NCBI GenBank assembly: GCA_964478545.1
Contig: CAYZIS010000006.1
Location: 39,617-103,616 of the forward strand
DNA from: DQWO01 sp964478545
GTDB taxonomy: Bacteria > Desulfobacterota > Anaeroferrophillalia > Anaeroferrophillales > Anaeroferrophillaceae
Length of the DNA stretch: 64,000 bases
Direction: 5' to 3'
The notes under the pieces are model-generated. The model was not told where the DNA came from. It was given only the letters and a program-made list of their open reading frames with translations, and ran no database searches. The translations under genes were made by a program, and so were the position numbers. Each line of letters opens with the position of its first letter. The stretch's first letter is position 1. Positions 8,417-17,180 of this stretch are shown one piece after another.

Positions 8417-9745
8417 ATGTTTGAGTCATTATCAGAAAAGCTGGATGTAAGTTTCAAGAAACTGCGTGGTCATGGACGACTGACCGAAGATAACGTTAAG
8501 GATGCCCTGCGGGATGTCCGCATGGTTCTCCTTGAGGCTGATGTTAACTTTGTGGTGGTCAAGCAGTTTATCAAGGCGGTGCGGGAACGGGCCATGGGAC
8601 AGGAAGTCCTGCAGAGCCTGACCCCGGCCCAACAATTTGTGAAAATTGTCCATGAGGAATTGGTTGCCCTGATGGGTGGCTCTCTTTCCCAACTGGATCT
8701 CGCTTCGACCCCGCCGGTGGCCATCCTGATGGTGGGGCTTCAAGGTTCTGGTAAGACCACCTCCAGCGGCAAGCTAGCTCTGTACCTGAAAAAGAAAGAG
8801 AAAAAAAATGTTTTGCTGGTTCCGGTCGATGTTTACCGACCAGCAGCCATTGACCAGTTGCAGAGTCTGGGAAAACAGATTGATATTCCTGTTTTTCCGG
8901 CACAGACCGGGCAGGACCCGGTGGCAATCAGTAAAGAAGCTTTTACTTATGCCAAAGAGCATGGTTTTGACGTTCTGATTATTGATACCGCCGGTCGCCT
9001 CCATATTGATGAAAAACTAATGGCCGAACTTGAGCGGATAAAGTCTGCGGTTCATCCGCGGGAAATTCTTCTGGTTGCAGATTCCATGACTGGTCAGGAA
9101 GCGGTAACCATTGCCAAATCATTTCATGATTTACTCGATATTTCGGGTGTGGTACTGACCAAACTTGATGGTGATGCCCGGGGTGGTGCTGCTCTTTCCA
9201 TTAAAGCCGTGACTGGTAAACCCATTAAGTTTGTGGGTGAGGGCGAGAAGCTTAATGCCCTGGATGTCTTTTATCCGGATCGGATGGCTTCCAGAATCCT
9301 GGGAATGGGCGATGTTTTAACCCTGATTGAGCGGGCCCAGGAAGTTGTTGATGAGAAGAGTGCGGCTGAACTGGTACGGAAACTGCGAAAAAATGAATTC
9401 AACTTTGAAGATTTTCGGGGGCAGCTGCGGCAATTGAAAAAGATGGGTTCCATGGGCGGCCTGATGAAAATGATTCCCGGTTTGGGGAAAATAAAAGATC
9501 TGGCTGGTGATGGTCAGTATGATCATGAGCTCATAAAGGTTGAGGCAATGATTAATTCCATGACTGCCAGGGAGCGTCGGAATTATCGGCTGATTAATGG
9601 TGGCCGGCGAAAACGGATTGCCAGAGGCAGTGGCACTACGGTTCAGGATGTGAACCGGCTGTTGAAAAATTATCTTGAAATGAAAAAAATGATGAAAAAA
9701 TTTAATAAAATGGGTCCGAAAGGGCTTAAAAAACTTCTACAGTAA
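8417..9745 (+). CDS. ffh: Signal recognition particle protein Ffh
   Basis: 442 residues. The ATG at 8417 gives the family-standard start MFESLSEKLD; an in-frame GTG at 8393 would add eight unconserved residues. It is the SRP54 GTPase that binds nascent signal peptides with 4.5S RNA and delivers ribosomes to FtsY. N domain about 1-85. G domain has GLQGSGKT (107-114), DVYRPAA, DTAGRLH and TKLDGDARGG. The C-terminal M domain is Met- and Lys-rich, with the conserved RIARGSGTTVQDVN block. First gene of the ffh-rpsP-khpA-rimM-trmD-rplS run; rpsP follows after 34 bases. Confidence 0.97.
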   Translation: MFESLSEKLDVSFKKLRGHGRLTEDNVKDALRDVRMVLLEADVNFVVVKQFIKAVRERAMGQEVLQSLTPAQQFVKIVHEELVALMGGSLSQLDLASTPPVAILMVGLQGSGKTTSSGKLALYLKKKEKKNVLLVPVDVYRPAAIDQLQSLGKQIDIPVFPAQTGQDPVAISKEAFTYAKEHGFDVLIIDTAGRLHIDEKLMAELERIKSAVHPREILLVADSMTGQEAVTIAKSFHDLLDISGVVLTKLDGDARGGAALSIKAVTGKPIKFVGEGEKLNALDVFYPDRMASRILGMGDVLTLIERAQEVVDEKSAAELVRKLRKNEFNFEDFRGQLRQLKKMGSMGGLMKMIPGLGKIKDLAGDGQYDHELIKVEAMINSMTARERRNYRLINGGRRKRIARGSGTTVQDVNRLLKNYLEMKKMMKKFNKMGPKGLKKLLQ

Positions 9746-9779
9746 ACACAAGTAAGCAAATCAAAGGAGATGAGAGCCA

Positions 9780-10025
9780 ATGGCAGTAAGAATCAGATTA
9801 ACCCGTAGAGGCGCAAAGAAAAAGCCTTTTTACCGTATCGTGGTAGCTGACTCAGAAGCTCCCCGCGATGGACGTTTCATCGAAGTGGTAGGGACCTATG
9901 ATCCTCGTAAAAAACCTGGTGAGATAACCATGAAAATGGATAAAGTGGACTACTGGTTGGGCAAAGGGGCACTGCCTACTGCTGTAGTGGCTAATTTGAT
10001 TAAAAGATCTGCTCCTCAGGAATAA
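9780..10025 (+). CDS. rpsP: 30S ribosomal protein S16
   Basis: 81 residues, family length. Starts MAVRIRLTRRGAKKKPFYRIVV, the conserved S16 N-terminus, with AAAGGAGA about ten bases upstream. Binds 16S rRNA during early 30S assembly. Located between ffh and khpA, as in many bacteria. Confidence 0.97.
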   Translation: MAVRIRLTRRGAKKKPFYRIVVADSEAPRDGRFIEVVGTYDPRKKPGEITMKMDKVDYWLGKGALPTAVVANLIKRSAPQE

Positions 10026-10150
10026 ACTAGGAGTAACCGTTTTTGGCGGCTGGTGGAGTTATTGTTTGGCTGGTTATTCCCTGGAATGTTTGAAAGCTGA
10101 TTATGGCGCGGCTAAACAGAGAGCACTTAGATGCAAGTGGAGGAGAAGCC

Positions 10151-10384
10151 ATGCTGAAAGATTTGGTCGAGTATCTTGCTAAAGCTCTAGTGGACAATCC
10201 TGAAGAGGTTAAAGTGACTGAGGTTGAAGGGGAGAGTGCTACCACGCTGGAACTGTCGGTGGCCAAAAGTGATTTGGGCAAGGTGATTGGCCGGCAGGGA
10301 AAAACAGCTCGGGCGATGCGCACAATCTTGGGGGCATCATCGGCTAAGATGGGCAAGAAAAGTATTTTAGAGATTGTTGAATAA
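10151..10384 (+). CDS. khpA: KH-domain RNA-binding protein KhpA
   Basis: 77 residues from the ATG at 10151, which has GGAGG at 10139-10143. An in-frame upstream start at 10103 lacks a good site and adds unconserved residues. A single KH domain carries the GxxG loop in GRQGKTARAMR. KhpA binds RNA, often as a heterodimer with KhpB. Here it lies between rpsP and rimM, the standard position (formerly ylqC). The end overlaps the rimM start by about 11 bases. Confidence 0.9.
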   Translation: MLKDLVEYLAKALVDNPEEVKVTEVEGESATTLELSVAKSDLGKVIGRQGKTARAMRTILGASSAKMGKKSILEIVE

Positions 10385-10898
10385 AGAGTGTTCCTGGCAG
10401 GTGCTGGGAAAAATTGTCAAGGCTCATGGACTACGTGGTGAGATAAAGATTGTCTTGCCCGGCGAAACTCCTGAAAACCTGAAGCTTTCCGGTATTCACC
10501 TGCGGTTTGCGGACGGGCGTCTGATGCCGGCCGTTTTATATGGTTGTCGGCCGATATCGGGGGGATATCTTTTCAAGGTGAAAGGATATTCGGATCTGGA
10601 TGCGGTTGTCCCGCTGATAAAAGCGGAAGTAGTGATTTGCGAGGATGATTTACCTCCCTTGGATGATGATGAATATTATCATTTCCAGCTGTTGGGACTG
10701 GCGGTCAGGGATATTTCCGGGGTTTATCTGGGAAAATTGGTTGAAATTCTGCAGACCGGATTTCATGATGTGTATTGTATCCGGGGAGAAGCAGATGAAG
10801 AGCTGCTCATCCCAGCTGTTTCACCGTTCATTGTCAATATAGATATATCGGCGGGAAGTATGGTTGTTGATCCCCGGACTTTGCGCGAAGAGGCTTAG
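10374..10898 (+). CDS. rimM: Ribosome maturation factor RimM
   Basis: About 174 residues. The N-terminal beta-barrel has VLGKIVKAHGLRGEIKI and the C-terminal PRC-barrel domain contains DDDEYYHFQLLGL. Assists 30S head assembly by binding S19. The start is uncertain: TTG codons at 10374 and 10377 lie inside the khpA end, and a GTG at 10401 would begin at the conserved VLGKI. The TTG fits the usual length better. Followed by trmD after 7 bases, the conserved rimM-trmD pair. Confidence 0.92.
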   Translation: MLNKECSWQVLGKIVKAHGLRGEIKIVLPGETPENLKLSGIHLRFADGRLMPAVLYGCRPISGGYLFKVKGYSDLDAVVPLIKAEVVICEDDLPPLDDDEYYHFQLLGLAVRDISGVYLGKLVEILQTGFHDVYCIRGEADEELLIPAVSPFIVNIDISAGSMVVDPRTLREEA

Positions 10899-10905
10899 GT
10901 CTGGT

Positions 10906-11649
10906 ATGTTACGTATTGATGTGGTAACTATTTTTCCTGACATGTTTGTTTCCCCCTTTGGCGAAAGCATAATTCGGCGGGCTATGGAGCGGCAACTGGT
11001 TTCTTTGCAGGTTCATAACCTCAGGGATTATTGCCATGATCGTCATCGGGTGGTGGATGACTACCCTTATGGCGGTGGTGCGGGGATGGTTATGCGGCCT
11101 GAGCCGGCTATTCGGGCGCTTCAATCCCTCCTGGACGAAGATCGGCAGAGTTCCGTTATTCTGACTTCCCCCCAGGGAGACATTTTTTCCCAGGAGATGG
11201 CTGCCGAGCTTGCCGGTGAAAATCGACTAATCTTTTTTTGTGGTCATTATGAAGGGGTTGATGAACGCATCCGATCTCATGTGGATCGGGAAGTAAGTAT
11301 TGGCGATTATGTCCTGACTGGTGGTGAATTGCCAGCCATGGTTATTATCGATGCGGTGGTACGACTGTTGCCTGGAGTTCTTGGTTCTGCCGAGTCGTTG
11401 AGTGAGGAAAGTTTTTCCCCATTGCTGGAATATCCCCACTATACCAGACCAGCGGAGTTTGAGGGAATGGCGGTTCCCGATGTCCTGCGTTCGGGACATC
11501 ACCAGCAGATCAGAGAGTGGCGGCAGCGGCAGGCATTGTGGCGGACCTTTTGCCGCCGACCGGATCTTCTGGAAAATATTGTGCTTTCCCCGGCCGAAGA
11601 AAGACTTATATCCGGTTGGAAAACTGACAGAGAGAAGGAGCAGTTGTGA
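10906..11649 (+). CDS. trmD: tRNA (guanine-37-N1)-methyltransferase TrmD
   Basis: 247 residues from the ATG at 10906 (MLRIDVVTIFPDMF); an upstream in-frame TTG would overlap rimM. SPOUT-fold trefoil-knot enzyme that places m1G37 in tRNA to prevent frameshifting. Knot motifs FFCGHYEGVDERI and SIGDYVLTGGELPAM are present. The stop overlaps the next start (GTGA). Confidence 0.97.
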   Translation: MLRIDVVTIFPDMFVSPFGESIIRRAMERQLVSLQVHNLRDYCHDRHRVVDDYPYGGGAGMVMRPEPAIRALQSLLDEDRQSSVILTSPQGDIFSQEMAAELAGENRLIFFCGHYEGVDERIRSHVDREVSIGDYVLTGGELPAMVIIDAVVRLLPGVLGSAESLSEESFSPLLEYPHYTRPAEFEGMAVPDVLRSGHHQQIREWRQRQALWRTFCRRPDLLENIVLSPAEERLISGWKTDREKEQL

Positions 11650-12209
11650 CCGGGGCATTTCTTTATCCGGTATTATTACATTATCCGGTTGAAGATAAGG
11701 ATGGTAACGAGATATCCGCCGCGGTAACCAACCTGGATCTCCATGATTTGGCCCGGATTGCCATCACGTATGAAACCGGGGATGTGTGGGTGGTGACTCC
11801 AATCCCCGAGCAGCAGCAACTGGTCAGGGATATTGTTGAATACTGGACCAGGGGTACCGGTTCCCGCCACAATCCTGACCGGAAATTAGCATTATCTAAA
11901 ATCAGGTTGGCAGCTTACTTGGAAGAGGTAAGTCAGGCATTATGCACTGATACTTCCAGTCCGGTTTTTACCGTTTCTACCAGTGCCAGAAAAGCGGGTT
12001 CTGAACTGAGTTTTGAGTCGTTGCGTCAGCTTCTTAAACAGCGACAAGGTCGCTATCTGTTGTTGTTTGGTACTGCTCACGGAATCAGCAGGAGGCTGCG
12101 GCAGCAGACTGATTACCAGCTGGAGCCTATTCAGGCCGGGGGGGTCTATAACCACCTTCCGGTCCGGGCGGCGGTGGCGATAACAGTTGACCGATTGCTG
12201 GGTCGTTGA
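11646..12209 (+). CDS. SPOUT-type RNA methyltransferase (PF09936-like)
   Basis: 187 residues, GTG start in a 4-base overlap with the trmD stop. It resembles the RNA_Me_trans/DUF family commonly encoded between trmD and rplS in deltaproteobacteria and relatives. Visible features are an N-terminal 'YPVLLHYPVEDKDG' strand, the knot region LLFGTAHGIS (about 141-150), and a C-terminal GGVYNHLPVRAAVAITVDRLLG helix. The last matches the SAM-binding 'YNHLSVRSA' block of that family. The RNA target is unknown to me. Co-translation with trmD suggests a role in tRNA or rRNA modification. Confidence 0.8.
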   Translation: MTGAFLYPVLLHYPVEDKDGNEISAAVTNLDLHDLARIAITYETGDVWVVTPIPEQQQLVRDIVEYWTRGTGSRHNPDRKLALSKIRLAAYLEEVSQALCTDTSSPVFTVSTSARKAGSELSFESLRQLLKQRQGRYLLLFGTAHGISRRLRQQTDYQLEPIQAGGVYNHLPVRAAVAITVDRLLGR

Positions 12210-12307
12210 GATGGATTTTTGAAAAAAGTAGTGGAATCTATTTTTAGGACATAATTACTGTTTGTCAGAGGTGCAGACAATTTATCAGAAAAGGAGAGGT
12301 TTTTAAA

Positions 12308-12649
12308 ATGAACCAGATACAGCAGCTTGAACAGGATTTTTTACGGATGGATGTACCGCCTTTCAAGGCTGGAGATACGGTTAAGGTACATGTTAAAATC
12401 CGCGAAGGGGAGAAGGAACGCATCCAGATTTTTCAGGGTTTTGTTCTCCGTCGGCAGGGTGAATCAAACCGGGAAACCTTTACCGTCCGCAAAGTATCCG
12501 CAGGTATTGGGGTTGAACGGACTTTCCCGGTTCATACGTCCCTGATTGATAAAATAGAGGTGGTTGCCCGTGGCCGGGTACGGCGAGCTAAACTGTATTA
12601 CATGAGAGCTCTGCGAGGTAAGGCTGCAAGGATTAAAACTATCAGGTAA
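12308..12649 (+). CDS. rplS: 50S ribosomal protein L19
   Basis: 113 residues with a strong AAAAGGAGAGG site. Conserved L19 blocks: PPFKAGDTVKVHVKI, RIQIFQGFVLRRQG and a basic C-terminus (RRAKLYYMRALRGKAARIK). Sits at the 30S-50S interface. Last gene of this ribosomal run. A 98-base gap separates it from the methyltransferase gene, leaving room for a leader. Confidence 0.97.
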   Translation: MNQIQQLEQDFLRMDVPPFKAGDTVKVHVKIREGEKERIQIFQGFVLRRQGESNRETFTVRKVSAGIGVERTFPVHTSLIDKIEVVARGRVRRAKLYYMRALRGKAARIKTIR

Positions 12650-12658
12650 ATAGTGATC

Positions 12659-12798
12659 ATCCGGAAACGTTCATCTCCTGATGAACACTTTAATCGATCA
12701 GTAGTCAGCTTTTAGTGAAATATTGAAAAAACAACGTGTTAAGTTGAGAGCTAAAGGCTGACAGCTAACAGCCCGTCCGGAAACATAAGTTTCCGGAT
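12659..12798. repeat. MITE-like repeat family D, copy 1
   Basis: 140 bp bounded by perfect inverted ends ATCCGGAAAC (12659-12668) and GTTTCCGGAT (12789-12798). Inside it shares 'GATGAACACTTT', 'CGATCAG', 'GTCAGCTTT' and the terminal hairpin with a second copy at 58288-58428. A local 9-bp hairpin occupies 12776-12797. Lies just after rplS. No coding capacity. Confidence 0.7.
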
Positions 12799-12866
12799 GG
12801 AGATTAAATAACAAGCTGTTTTTCAAGACAGCCTTCAGTTATTTATTTCCTATTTTGTTCCAGTGG

Positions 12867-13018
12867 TGTCCGGTTAGGTTATTGCAATTTTAACTGATGC
12901 TGATCTCAGCGCTTTTTTACGCTCTATTCGCCGGGAAAAGCAACGGCAACTCACGATGTCGCGCTGAAACAGCATCAGTTAGCGACGTTGCAGACAACGC
13001 AAAAAGCATACCGGACAA
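12867..13018 (-). repeat. MITE-like repeat family B, copy 1 (reverse orientation)
   Basis: 152 bp with inverted ends TGTCCGGTT and ACCGGACA. Its reverse complement aligns with the 21.9-kb copy, sharing 'GCGACATCGTGAG', 'GTTGCTTTT' and 'GCGAATAGAGCGTAAAA'. It lacks the roughly 90-bp insertion present in that copy. With family D copy 1 it fills the rplS-rnhB gap (12650-13060), where no gene is seen. Confidence 0.7.
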
Positions 13019-13060
13019 TGCTGATTTTGTTCATGCGTTAATACCATTGATTGGCCCAGG

Positions 13061-13672
13061 ATGACTACTGCCCCGAGGGGACTTCAGAAATGTTTTCACC
13101 GGTTGGGATACCAGTTTATTCTTGGTGTCGACGAAGCCGGTCGGGGTCCTCTGGCGGGTCCGGTGGTGGCAGCTGCCGTTATTTTATTGCCGGGTGTGTA
13201 TCTTGCCGGGGTCAATGATTCAAAAGCTCTTTCTTCCGTTCGGAGGGAAGAGCTTTTTAGTGTTATTGTCAGCAAGGCCTGTGCTTACGGAATAGGAATT
13301 GTATCGCCAGCTGAAATCGATGAGATAAATATTCTCCAGGCAACCTTTTTGGCGATGGTAAAGGCCATCAATCATACGAATATTTTTCCTGATCTGGTGG
13401 TGGTTGACGGTCGTCAGCGTTTGCCTTTTCCCCTTTGCCAGTACCCGCTGGTGAAAGGGGATTCCCGCTGCCAGGTGGTGGCTGCGGCTTCGATCATTGC
13501 CAAGGTAATTCGTGACCGGATTATGCGATTTTACCATCTTCGTTATCCGCTTTATGGTTTTGATCGCCATAAAGGTTATGGAACCGCGGTCCATCGCCAA
13601 GCCGTAAATCTTTATGGTTTATCCCCGGTTCATCGCCGGAGTTTCAGACTCAAGGAACATCAAAAGGGCTGA
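13061..13672 (+). CDS. rnhB: Ribonuclease HII
   Basis: 203 residues. Removes RNA and misincorporated ribonucleotides from DNA. Catalytic acidic residues lie in GVDEAGRGPLAGPVVAAAV (D,E) and VVDGRQRLP, with the KGDSRCQVVAAASIIAKVIRDR block typical of RNase HII. The ATG at 13061 has only a weak ribosome site. Followed after 15 bases by yraN, the usual neighbour. Confidence 0.95.
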   Translation: MTTAPRGLQKCFHRLGYQFILGVDEAGRGPLAGPVVAAAVILLPGVYLAGVNDSKALSSVRREELFSVIVSKACAYGIGIVSPAEIDEINILQATFLAMVKAINHTNIFPDLVVVDGRQRLPFPLCQYPLVKGDSRCQVVAAASIIAKVIRDRIMRFYHLRYPLYGFDRHKGYGTAVHRQAVNLYGLSPVHRRSFRLKEHQKG

Positions 13673-13687
13673 GATAGCCTATTGACT

Positions 13688-14047
13688 ATGCAACGTCAGA
13701 CATTGGGAAAATGGGGAGAATCACAAGCGGCCGACTATTTGCAAACCCATGGTTTGCGGATTATCTGTCGCAATTATCGTTGTCCCCTGGGGGAGATTGA
13801 TATCATTGCCCAGGATGGTGACTGTCTGGTATTTTGTGAGGTGAAAACCAGGAGTTCCAATAAATATGGTTTGCCTCAGGAGGCAGTGGTTTGGACAAAA
13901 CAACAGAAAATTGCCAAAGTTGCATCCTGGTATCTTGGTAGTCAGGAGGTAACGATGGATATCCGTTTTGATGTGGTGGCAATTATCAAATCTGCCACCG
14001 GCAAGCCGGAGATAGAATGGTTGCCGGCAGCTTTTTCCTTTGAATGA
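13688..14047 (+). CDS. yraN: YraN family (UPF0102) nuclease-fold protein
   Basis: 119 residues from the ATG at 13688; a TTG two codons earlier is also possible. Conserved family motifs: GKWGESQAADYL, RNYRCPLGEIDIIAQDG and FCEVKTRSS, a PD-(D/E)xK-type core (E, D, ExK). Exact role is unsettled in the family; it resembles Holliday-junction resolvases. The stop overlaps an ATG (ATGA), but the better start of the next gene lies 18 bases on. Confidence 0.92.
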   Translation: MQRQTLGKWGESQAADYLQTHGLRIICRNYRCPLGEIDIIAQDGDCLVFCEVKTRSSNKYGLPQEAVVWTKQQKIAKVASWYLGSQEVTMDIRFDVVAIIKSATGKPEIEWLPAAFSFE

Positions 14048-14061
14048 AAGTGGAGGTTTTG

Positions 14062-14349
14062 ATGGACAATGTGGATAAAAAACCGAATCATGAGGATAGA
14101 TTTCCTGACCAGGAGGACGATAATCAATGGATGTCCGACCTGATGCGTGATGTTGATGGTGAACTTGATCAGGTGACTTCCCAATTACGGGAATCCTATA
14201 CTAAGCTCTTTCCCAGCCTGGAAAAACTGGATAAGGAGATTGAAGCAGCCATCGAAGAAGGGGATGAAATGAAATACCAGGCAGCCACAATCAAAAAAAG
14301 CCTGGTTCAGTCCCGATTGCGTGAGTTGGAAGCCCTTAAAATTTTTTAG
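14062..14349 (+). CDS. Small acidic coiled-coil-like protein
   Basis: 95 residues from the ATG at 14062, preceded by GGAGG at the right distance; an alternative ATG at 14044 overlaps the yraN stop. Acidic N-terminus (DQEDD) followed by a heptad-like helical stretch of about 55 residues (SQLRESYTKLFPSLEKLDKEIE...). No family recognised. Sits tightly between yraN and an HD hydrolase gene, so probably co-transcribed. Confidence 0.7.
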   Translation: MDNVDKKPNHEDRFPDQEDDNQWMSDLMRDVDGELDQVTSQLRESYTKLFPSLEKLDKEIEAAIEEGDEMKYQAATIKKSLVQSRLRELEALKIF

Positions 14350-14356
14350 CAGGTAT

Positions 14357-14929
14357 ATGAAAAAGTTAGCCAAATTTCTTTTTGAAGTCGGGATGCTCAA
14401 ACGGACGCCACGAAGTGGCCTGCAGTTTCTGGGCTCGGGAAGCGAATCAGTAGCCGAGCATACCTGCCGGACGATCTACATTGCTTTTGCCTTGGCCAAG
14501 ATGGTTGATGGTATAGATGAAGGTCGCTTACTGAAGATGTGTCTATTTCATGATCTGGTAGAAACCCGGACTGGAGATTTGAATTATGTCAATAAAAAAT
14601 ATGTCCAGTCCGACGAAATGAGGGCAATGGCGGATATTTGCCGGCCGCTTCCCTTTGGTGAGGAAATGGAATCATTATTCCAGGAGTTTAACGACAAAAA
14701 AACCCTTGAGTCACAGTTGGCTAATGATGCAGATCAGCTGGAGTTGATTCTGTTGCTGCGTGAATGTCAGGATCTGGGAAATAAATACTCGGCAGACTGG
14801 ATTCCCATTGCCATTAAGCGGTTGAAAACCGAGGCAGCAATCGAATTGGCCCAGGCTATCCTCAACACTGATTGGTCATCCTGGTGGTTTGAAGCTGACG
14901 ATGAATCGTGGTGGGTCAACGGGAAATAA
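14357..14929 (+). CDS. HD-domain phosphohydrolase (YfbR/5'-deoxynucleotidase-like)
   Basis: 190 residues from the ATG at 14357, 7 bases after the previous stop. HD-superfamily metal ligands are visible as AEHTCR (H), CLFHDLVET (HD) and NDADQLE (D). These match the HD_3 group that includes YfbR and related deoxynucleotide 5'-phosphatases. It probably hydrolyses a phosphomonoester of a nucleotide; the substrate cannot be told. The N-terminal LFEVGMLKRTPRSGLQFLG is typical of this group. Confidence 0.85.
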   Translation: MKKLAKFLFEVGMLKRTPRSGLQFLGSGSESVAEHTCRTIYIAFALAKMVDGIDEGRLLKMCLFHDLVETRTGDLNYVNKKYVQSDEMRAMADICRPLPFGEEMESLFQEFNDKKTLESQLANDADQLELILLLRECQDLGNKYSADWIPIAIKRLKTEAAIELAQAILNTDWSSWWFEADDESWWVNGK

Positions 14930-14971
14930 GTTATTGGATTTTTCTACCTGATTTCTTTAGGGAAGGAGAAA

Positions 14972-16558
14972 ATGGAAAAACCAGCAGTAAAGCGTGAACA
15001 TTGGAGCAGTAACTTAGGTTTTATTCTGGCTGCGGCCGGTTCAGCCGTTGGCTTGGGTAATATCTGGAAATTTCCCTATATCGCCGGTGAAAATGGTGGG
15101 GGCGCTTTTGTTCTGGTTTATCTTGTCTGTATTGCTATTATCGGTTTGCCGGTCATGCTGTGTGAACTGGCAATGGGGCGCCATACCCAGCGAAACCCGG
15201 TTGGTGCTTTTAAAAAGCTTACTCCTGATTCGTCAACTCTTGCTCACCTGATTGGCTCATTGCTGGTTCTTTCCGGAATTTTTTTGTTTGTATTCCAATA
15301 TTATGGCTGGGCCGTTGTTATTTTACTCCTGGGTTTTGCCATCTTCCGTTACAGCTGGACGGTTGTTGGGGCTATGGGGGTGGTGGCAGGATTCACCATT
15401 CTTTCATTTTACAGCGTTGTGGCCGGCTGGACCATTGGTTATATCTGGCAGGCATTGACTGGGCAGTTGGCTTTCAATACTGTTGATGCGGCTTCCGGCC
15501 ATTTTGGCCAATTTATTAACAATCCGGTCTGGGCAATCGGTTGCCATGCTGTTTTTATGTTTATGTGCATGGTCATTGTTTACAAAGGGGTACAATCCGG
15601 AATCGAGCGCTGGTCTAAAATCCTGATGCCGATTCTTTTTCTGCTCTTGGTGGTGCTGATTATCCGAGGGGTAACCCTGCCGGGAGCGATGGCCGGTATT
15701 GAATTCTATCTGAGCCCTGATTTCAGTAAAATAAATGTCAACAGCATCTTGCAGGCACTTGGTCATGCTTTTTTCACCCTCAGCCTGGGAATGGGGGTTA
15801 TGACCACCTATGGTAGTTATGTGGATAAAAAACAGAATCTTTTTATGGCGACCTTGTCCATTGCCGGGTTGGATACCTTGATTGCCCTGATGGCTGGTCT
15901 GGCTATTTTCCCGGCTGTTTTTGCCCAGGGTTTTCAACCTAATGCCGGGCCAGGCCTGGTTTTTCAGGTTTTGCCCACAGTTTTCAACCAGATTCCATTG
16001 GGGGCTTTATGGGCGGTTATTTTCTTTGTACTGCTGCTGGTGGCCGCGCTGACTTCCGGCATCAGCCTGCTGGAAGTGGTTATTGCCTACTTTGTCGATG
16101 AGAAAGGCTGGACCAGGTCACGGGCGACCATCATTTTTGGTCTGGCGATCTTTTTGCTTGGCTGCCTGAGTGCCATCAGTGTCAGTGGTTGGGAACACCT
16201 TGAGTGGCTGTACCAGCTGCTGTTGATGGTTTTTGGGGTTTCAAAGGGTTCATTTTTTGACGTGATTGACGATATTTCGTCCAATTGGTTGCTGCCCCTG
16301 GGCGGTTTGTTTATTTCCCTGTTTGTCGGCTGGATTTGGGGTTCACGCCAGGCGATGCAAGAAATCCGCCATGGATCGGCAAACTTTGCGGATGTTCATC
16401 TTTTCAGCTTGCTGGCTGGACTCAAGGATGACCAGTCATATAATGCTCCGGCCCCTGTTATTACTTTGGCTTCGTTATGGGGATTTTTCATCCGTTTTAT
16501 TTCGCCGGTAGCAGTTTTGTTTGCTTTCTTTTATACTATCGGCTGGTTAAAATTGTAG
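14972..16558 (+). CDS. Sodium-dependent transporter, NSS/SNF family
   Basis: 528 residues with a strong GAAGGAGAA site. About 12 hydrophobic segments. The first carries the family signature SNLGFILAAAGSAVGLGNIWKFPY, which forms part of the Na+ and substrate site in LeuT-type transporters. TM1 to TM6 signatures such as NGGGAFVLVYLVC are intact. Likely imports an amino acid with Na+; the substrate is not predictable here. Probably the last gene of this plus-strand run. Confidence 0.93.
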   Translation: MEKPAVKREHWSSNLGFILAAAGSAVGLGNIWKFPYIAGENGGGAFVLVYLVCIAIIGLPVMLCELAMGRHTQRNPVGAFKKLTPDSSTLAHLIGSLLVLSGIFLFVFQYYGWAVVILLLGFAIFRYSWTVVGAMGVVAGFTILSFYSVVAGWTIGYIWQALTGQLAFNTVDAASGHFGQFINNPVWAIGCHAVFMFMCMVIVYKGVQSGIERWSKILMPILFLLLVVLIIRGVTLPGAMAGIEFYLSPDFSKINVNSILQALGHAFFTLSLGMGVMTTYGSYVDKKQNLFMATLSIAGLDTLIALMAGLAIFPAVFAQGFQPNAGPGLVFQVLPTVFNQIPLGALWAVIFFVLLLVAALTSGISLLEVVIAYFVDEKGWTRSRATIIFGLAIFLLGCLSAISVSGWEHLEWLYQLLLMVFGVSKGSFFDVIDDISSNWLLPLGGLFISLFVGWIWGSRQAMQEIRHGSANFADVHLFSLLAGLKDDQSYNAPAPVITLASLWGFFIRFISPVAVLFAFFYTIGWLKL

Positions 16559-16560
16559 GC

Positions 16561-16637
16561 TGCCTGTTTCACGATGTCGCACTTGAAACAGCACCGGTTG
16601 ACGACATTAGACATCGCAAAAAGAATACCTGACAATA
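16561..16637 (-). repeat. Family B repeat, half copy
   Basis: The reverse complement matches the left half of the 21.9-kb family B element: 'TATTGTCAGGTAT', 'CTTTTTGCGATGTC', 'CCGGTGCTGTTT', 'TGCGACATCGTGA'. It stops at the conserved core, so it is truncated. It begins three bases after the NSS transporter stop. Confidence 0.6.
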
Positions 16638-16674
16638 CTTTATTTAACTAAAGTTTCCCTTTTATTGATTTTCT

Positions 16675-16682
16675 GCTATAAT
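16675..16682 (+). promoter_or_regulatory. Candidate extended -10 promoter
   Basis: TGCTATAAT (TGnTATAAT) without a recognisable -35. It points toward the perfect inverted repeat at 16751-16796 and toward pepA about 490 bases on. Consensus only. Confidence 0.35.
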
Positions 16683-16750
16683 CATTAGATGAGTTATATA
16701 CTTGAAAATAAAGCTATTTTTTTCAGCAGAAAACACTTGCGCCTAGATCT

Positions 16751-16796
16751 AATTTTAGTGGGTTTTGCTATGTATCAAGCAAAACCCACTAAAATT
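16751..16796. other. Perfect 19-bp inverted repeat
   Basis: Arms AATTTTAGTGGGTTTTGCT (16751-16769) and its exact complement (16778-16796) are separated by 8 bases. There is no U-run after either arm, so it is not a standard terminator. It lies in AT-rich DNA between a family B fragment and a family A element. It could be a regulator site, a folded RNA or an element end. Confidence 0.6.
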
Positions 16797-16885
16797 AACC
16801 AGAAACCATATAACAATTGACATCTTGATATACTCAAAAACGTGAAACTTCAGTTTATTTAATTCGATTACTGTATTACACTTAG

Positions 16886-17145
16886 CTCAACTTTCTGAGT
16901 TGCTCTAAAAACAACTGAATGAAATTTTCAGGGATGTTCTGGTATGGATCTCGCTCATTCTCGCTGGCCGTCCATGGCCAGCCTGTGGGGTGCGCTAAAG
17001 CAATGTCCCCGGGTGTCCGCCGCGAATCACCATCCAGGTGATTCGTTCTGCGGCCAAATCCGCCTGCCTGTCGGCAGACACGGCTATGAGCCAAGCCCGA
17101 ACATCCTGTAATGTATCCCTTGGCAATGCAAGTCAGAAAGTTGAG
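16886..17145. repeat. MITE-like repeat family A, copy 1 (long form)
   Basis: 260 bp with ends CTCAACTTTCTGAGTT and a matching inverted end AGTCAGAAAGTTGAG. It contains an internal module shared with the 28.6-kb copy: a GAATCACC...GGTGATTC hairpin, 'CCGCCTGCCTGTCGGCAG' and 'CACGGCTATGAGCCAAGC'. It fills the space upstream of pepA. The gap 16559-17180 holds this, the inverted repeat and the family B fragment; no gene is seen. Confidence 0.75.
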
Positions 17146-17180
17146 ACTCAAATAATAATTATCAACCATGGAGAATGACT

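Noticed and set aside
16882..17169. 95-codon minus-strand frame
   Set aside because: Lies entirely within family A copy 1, and the frame is not kept in other copies.
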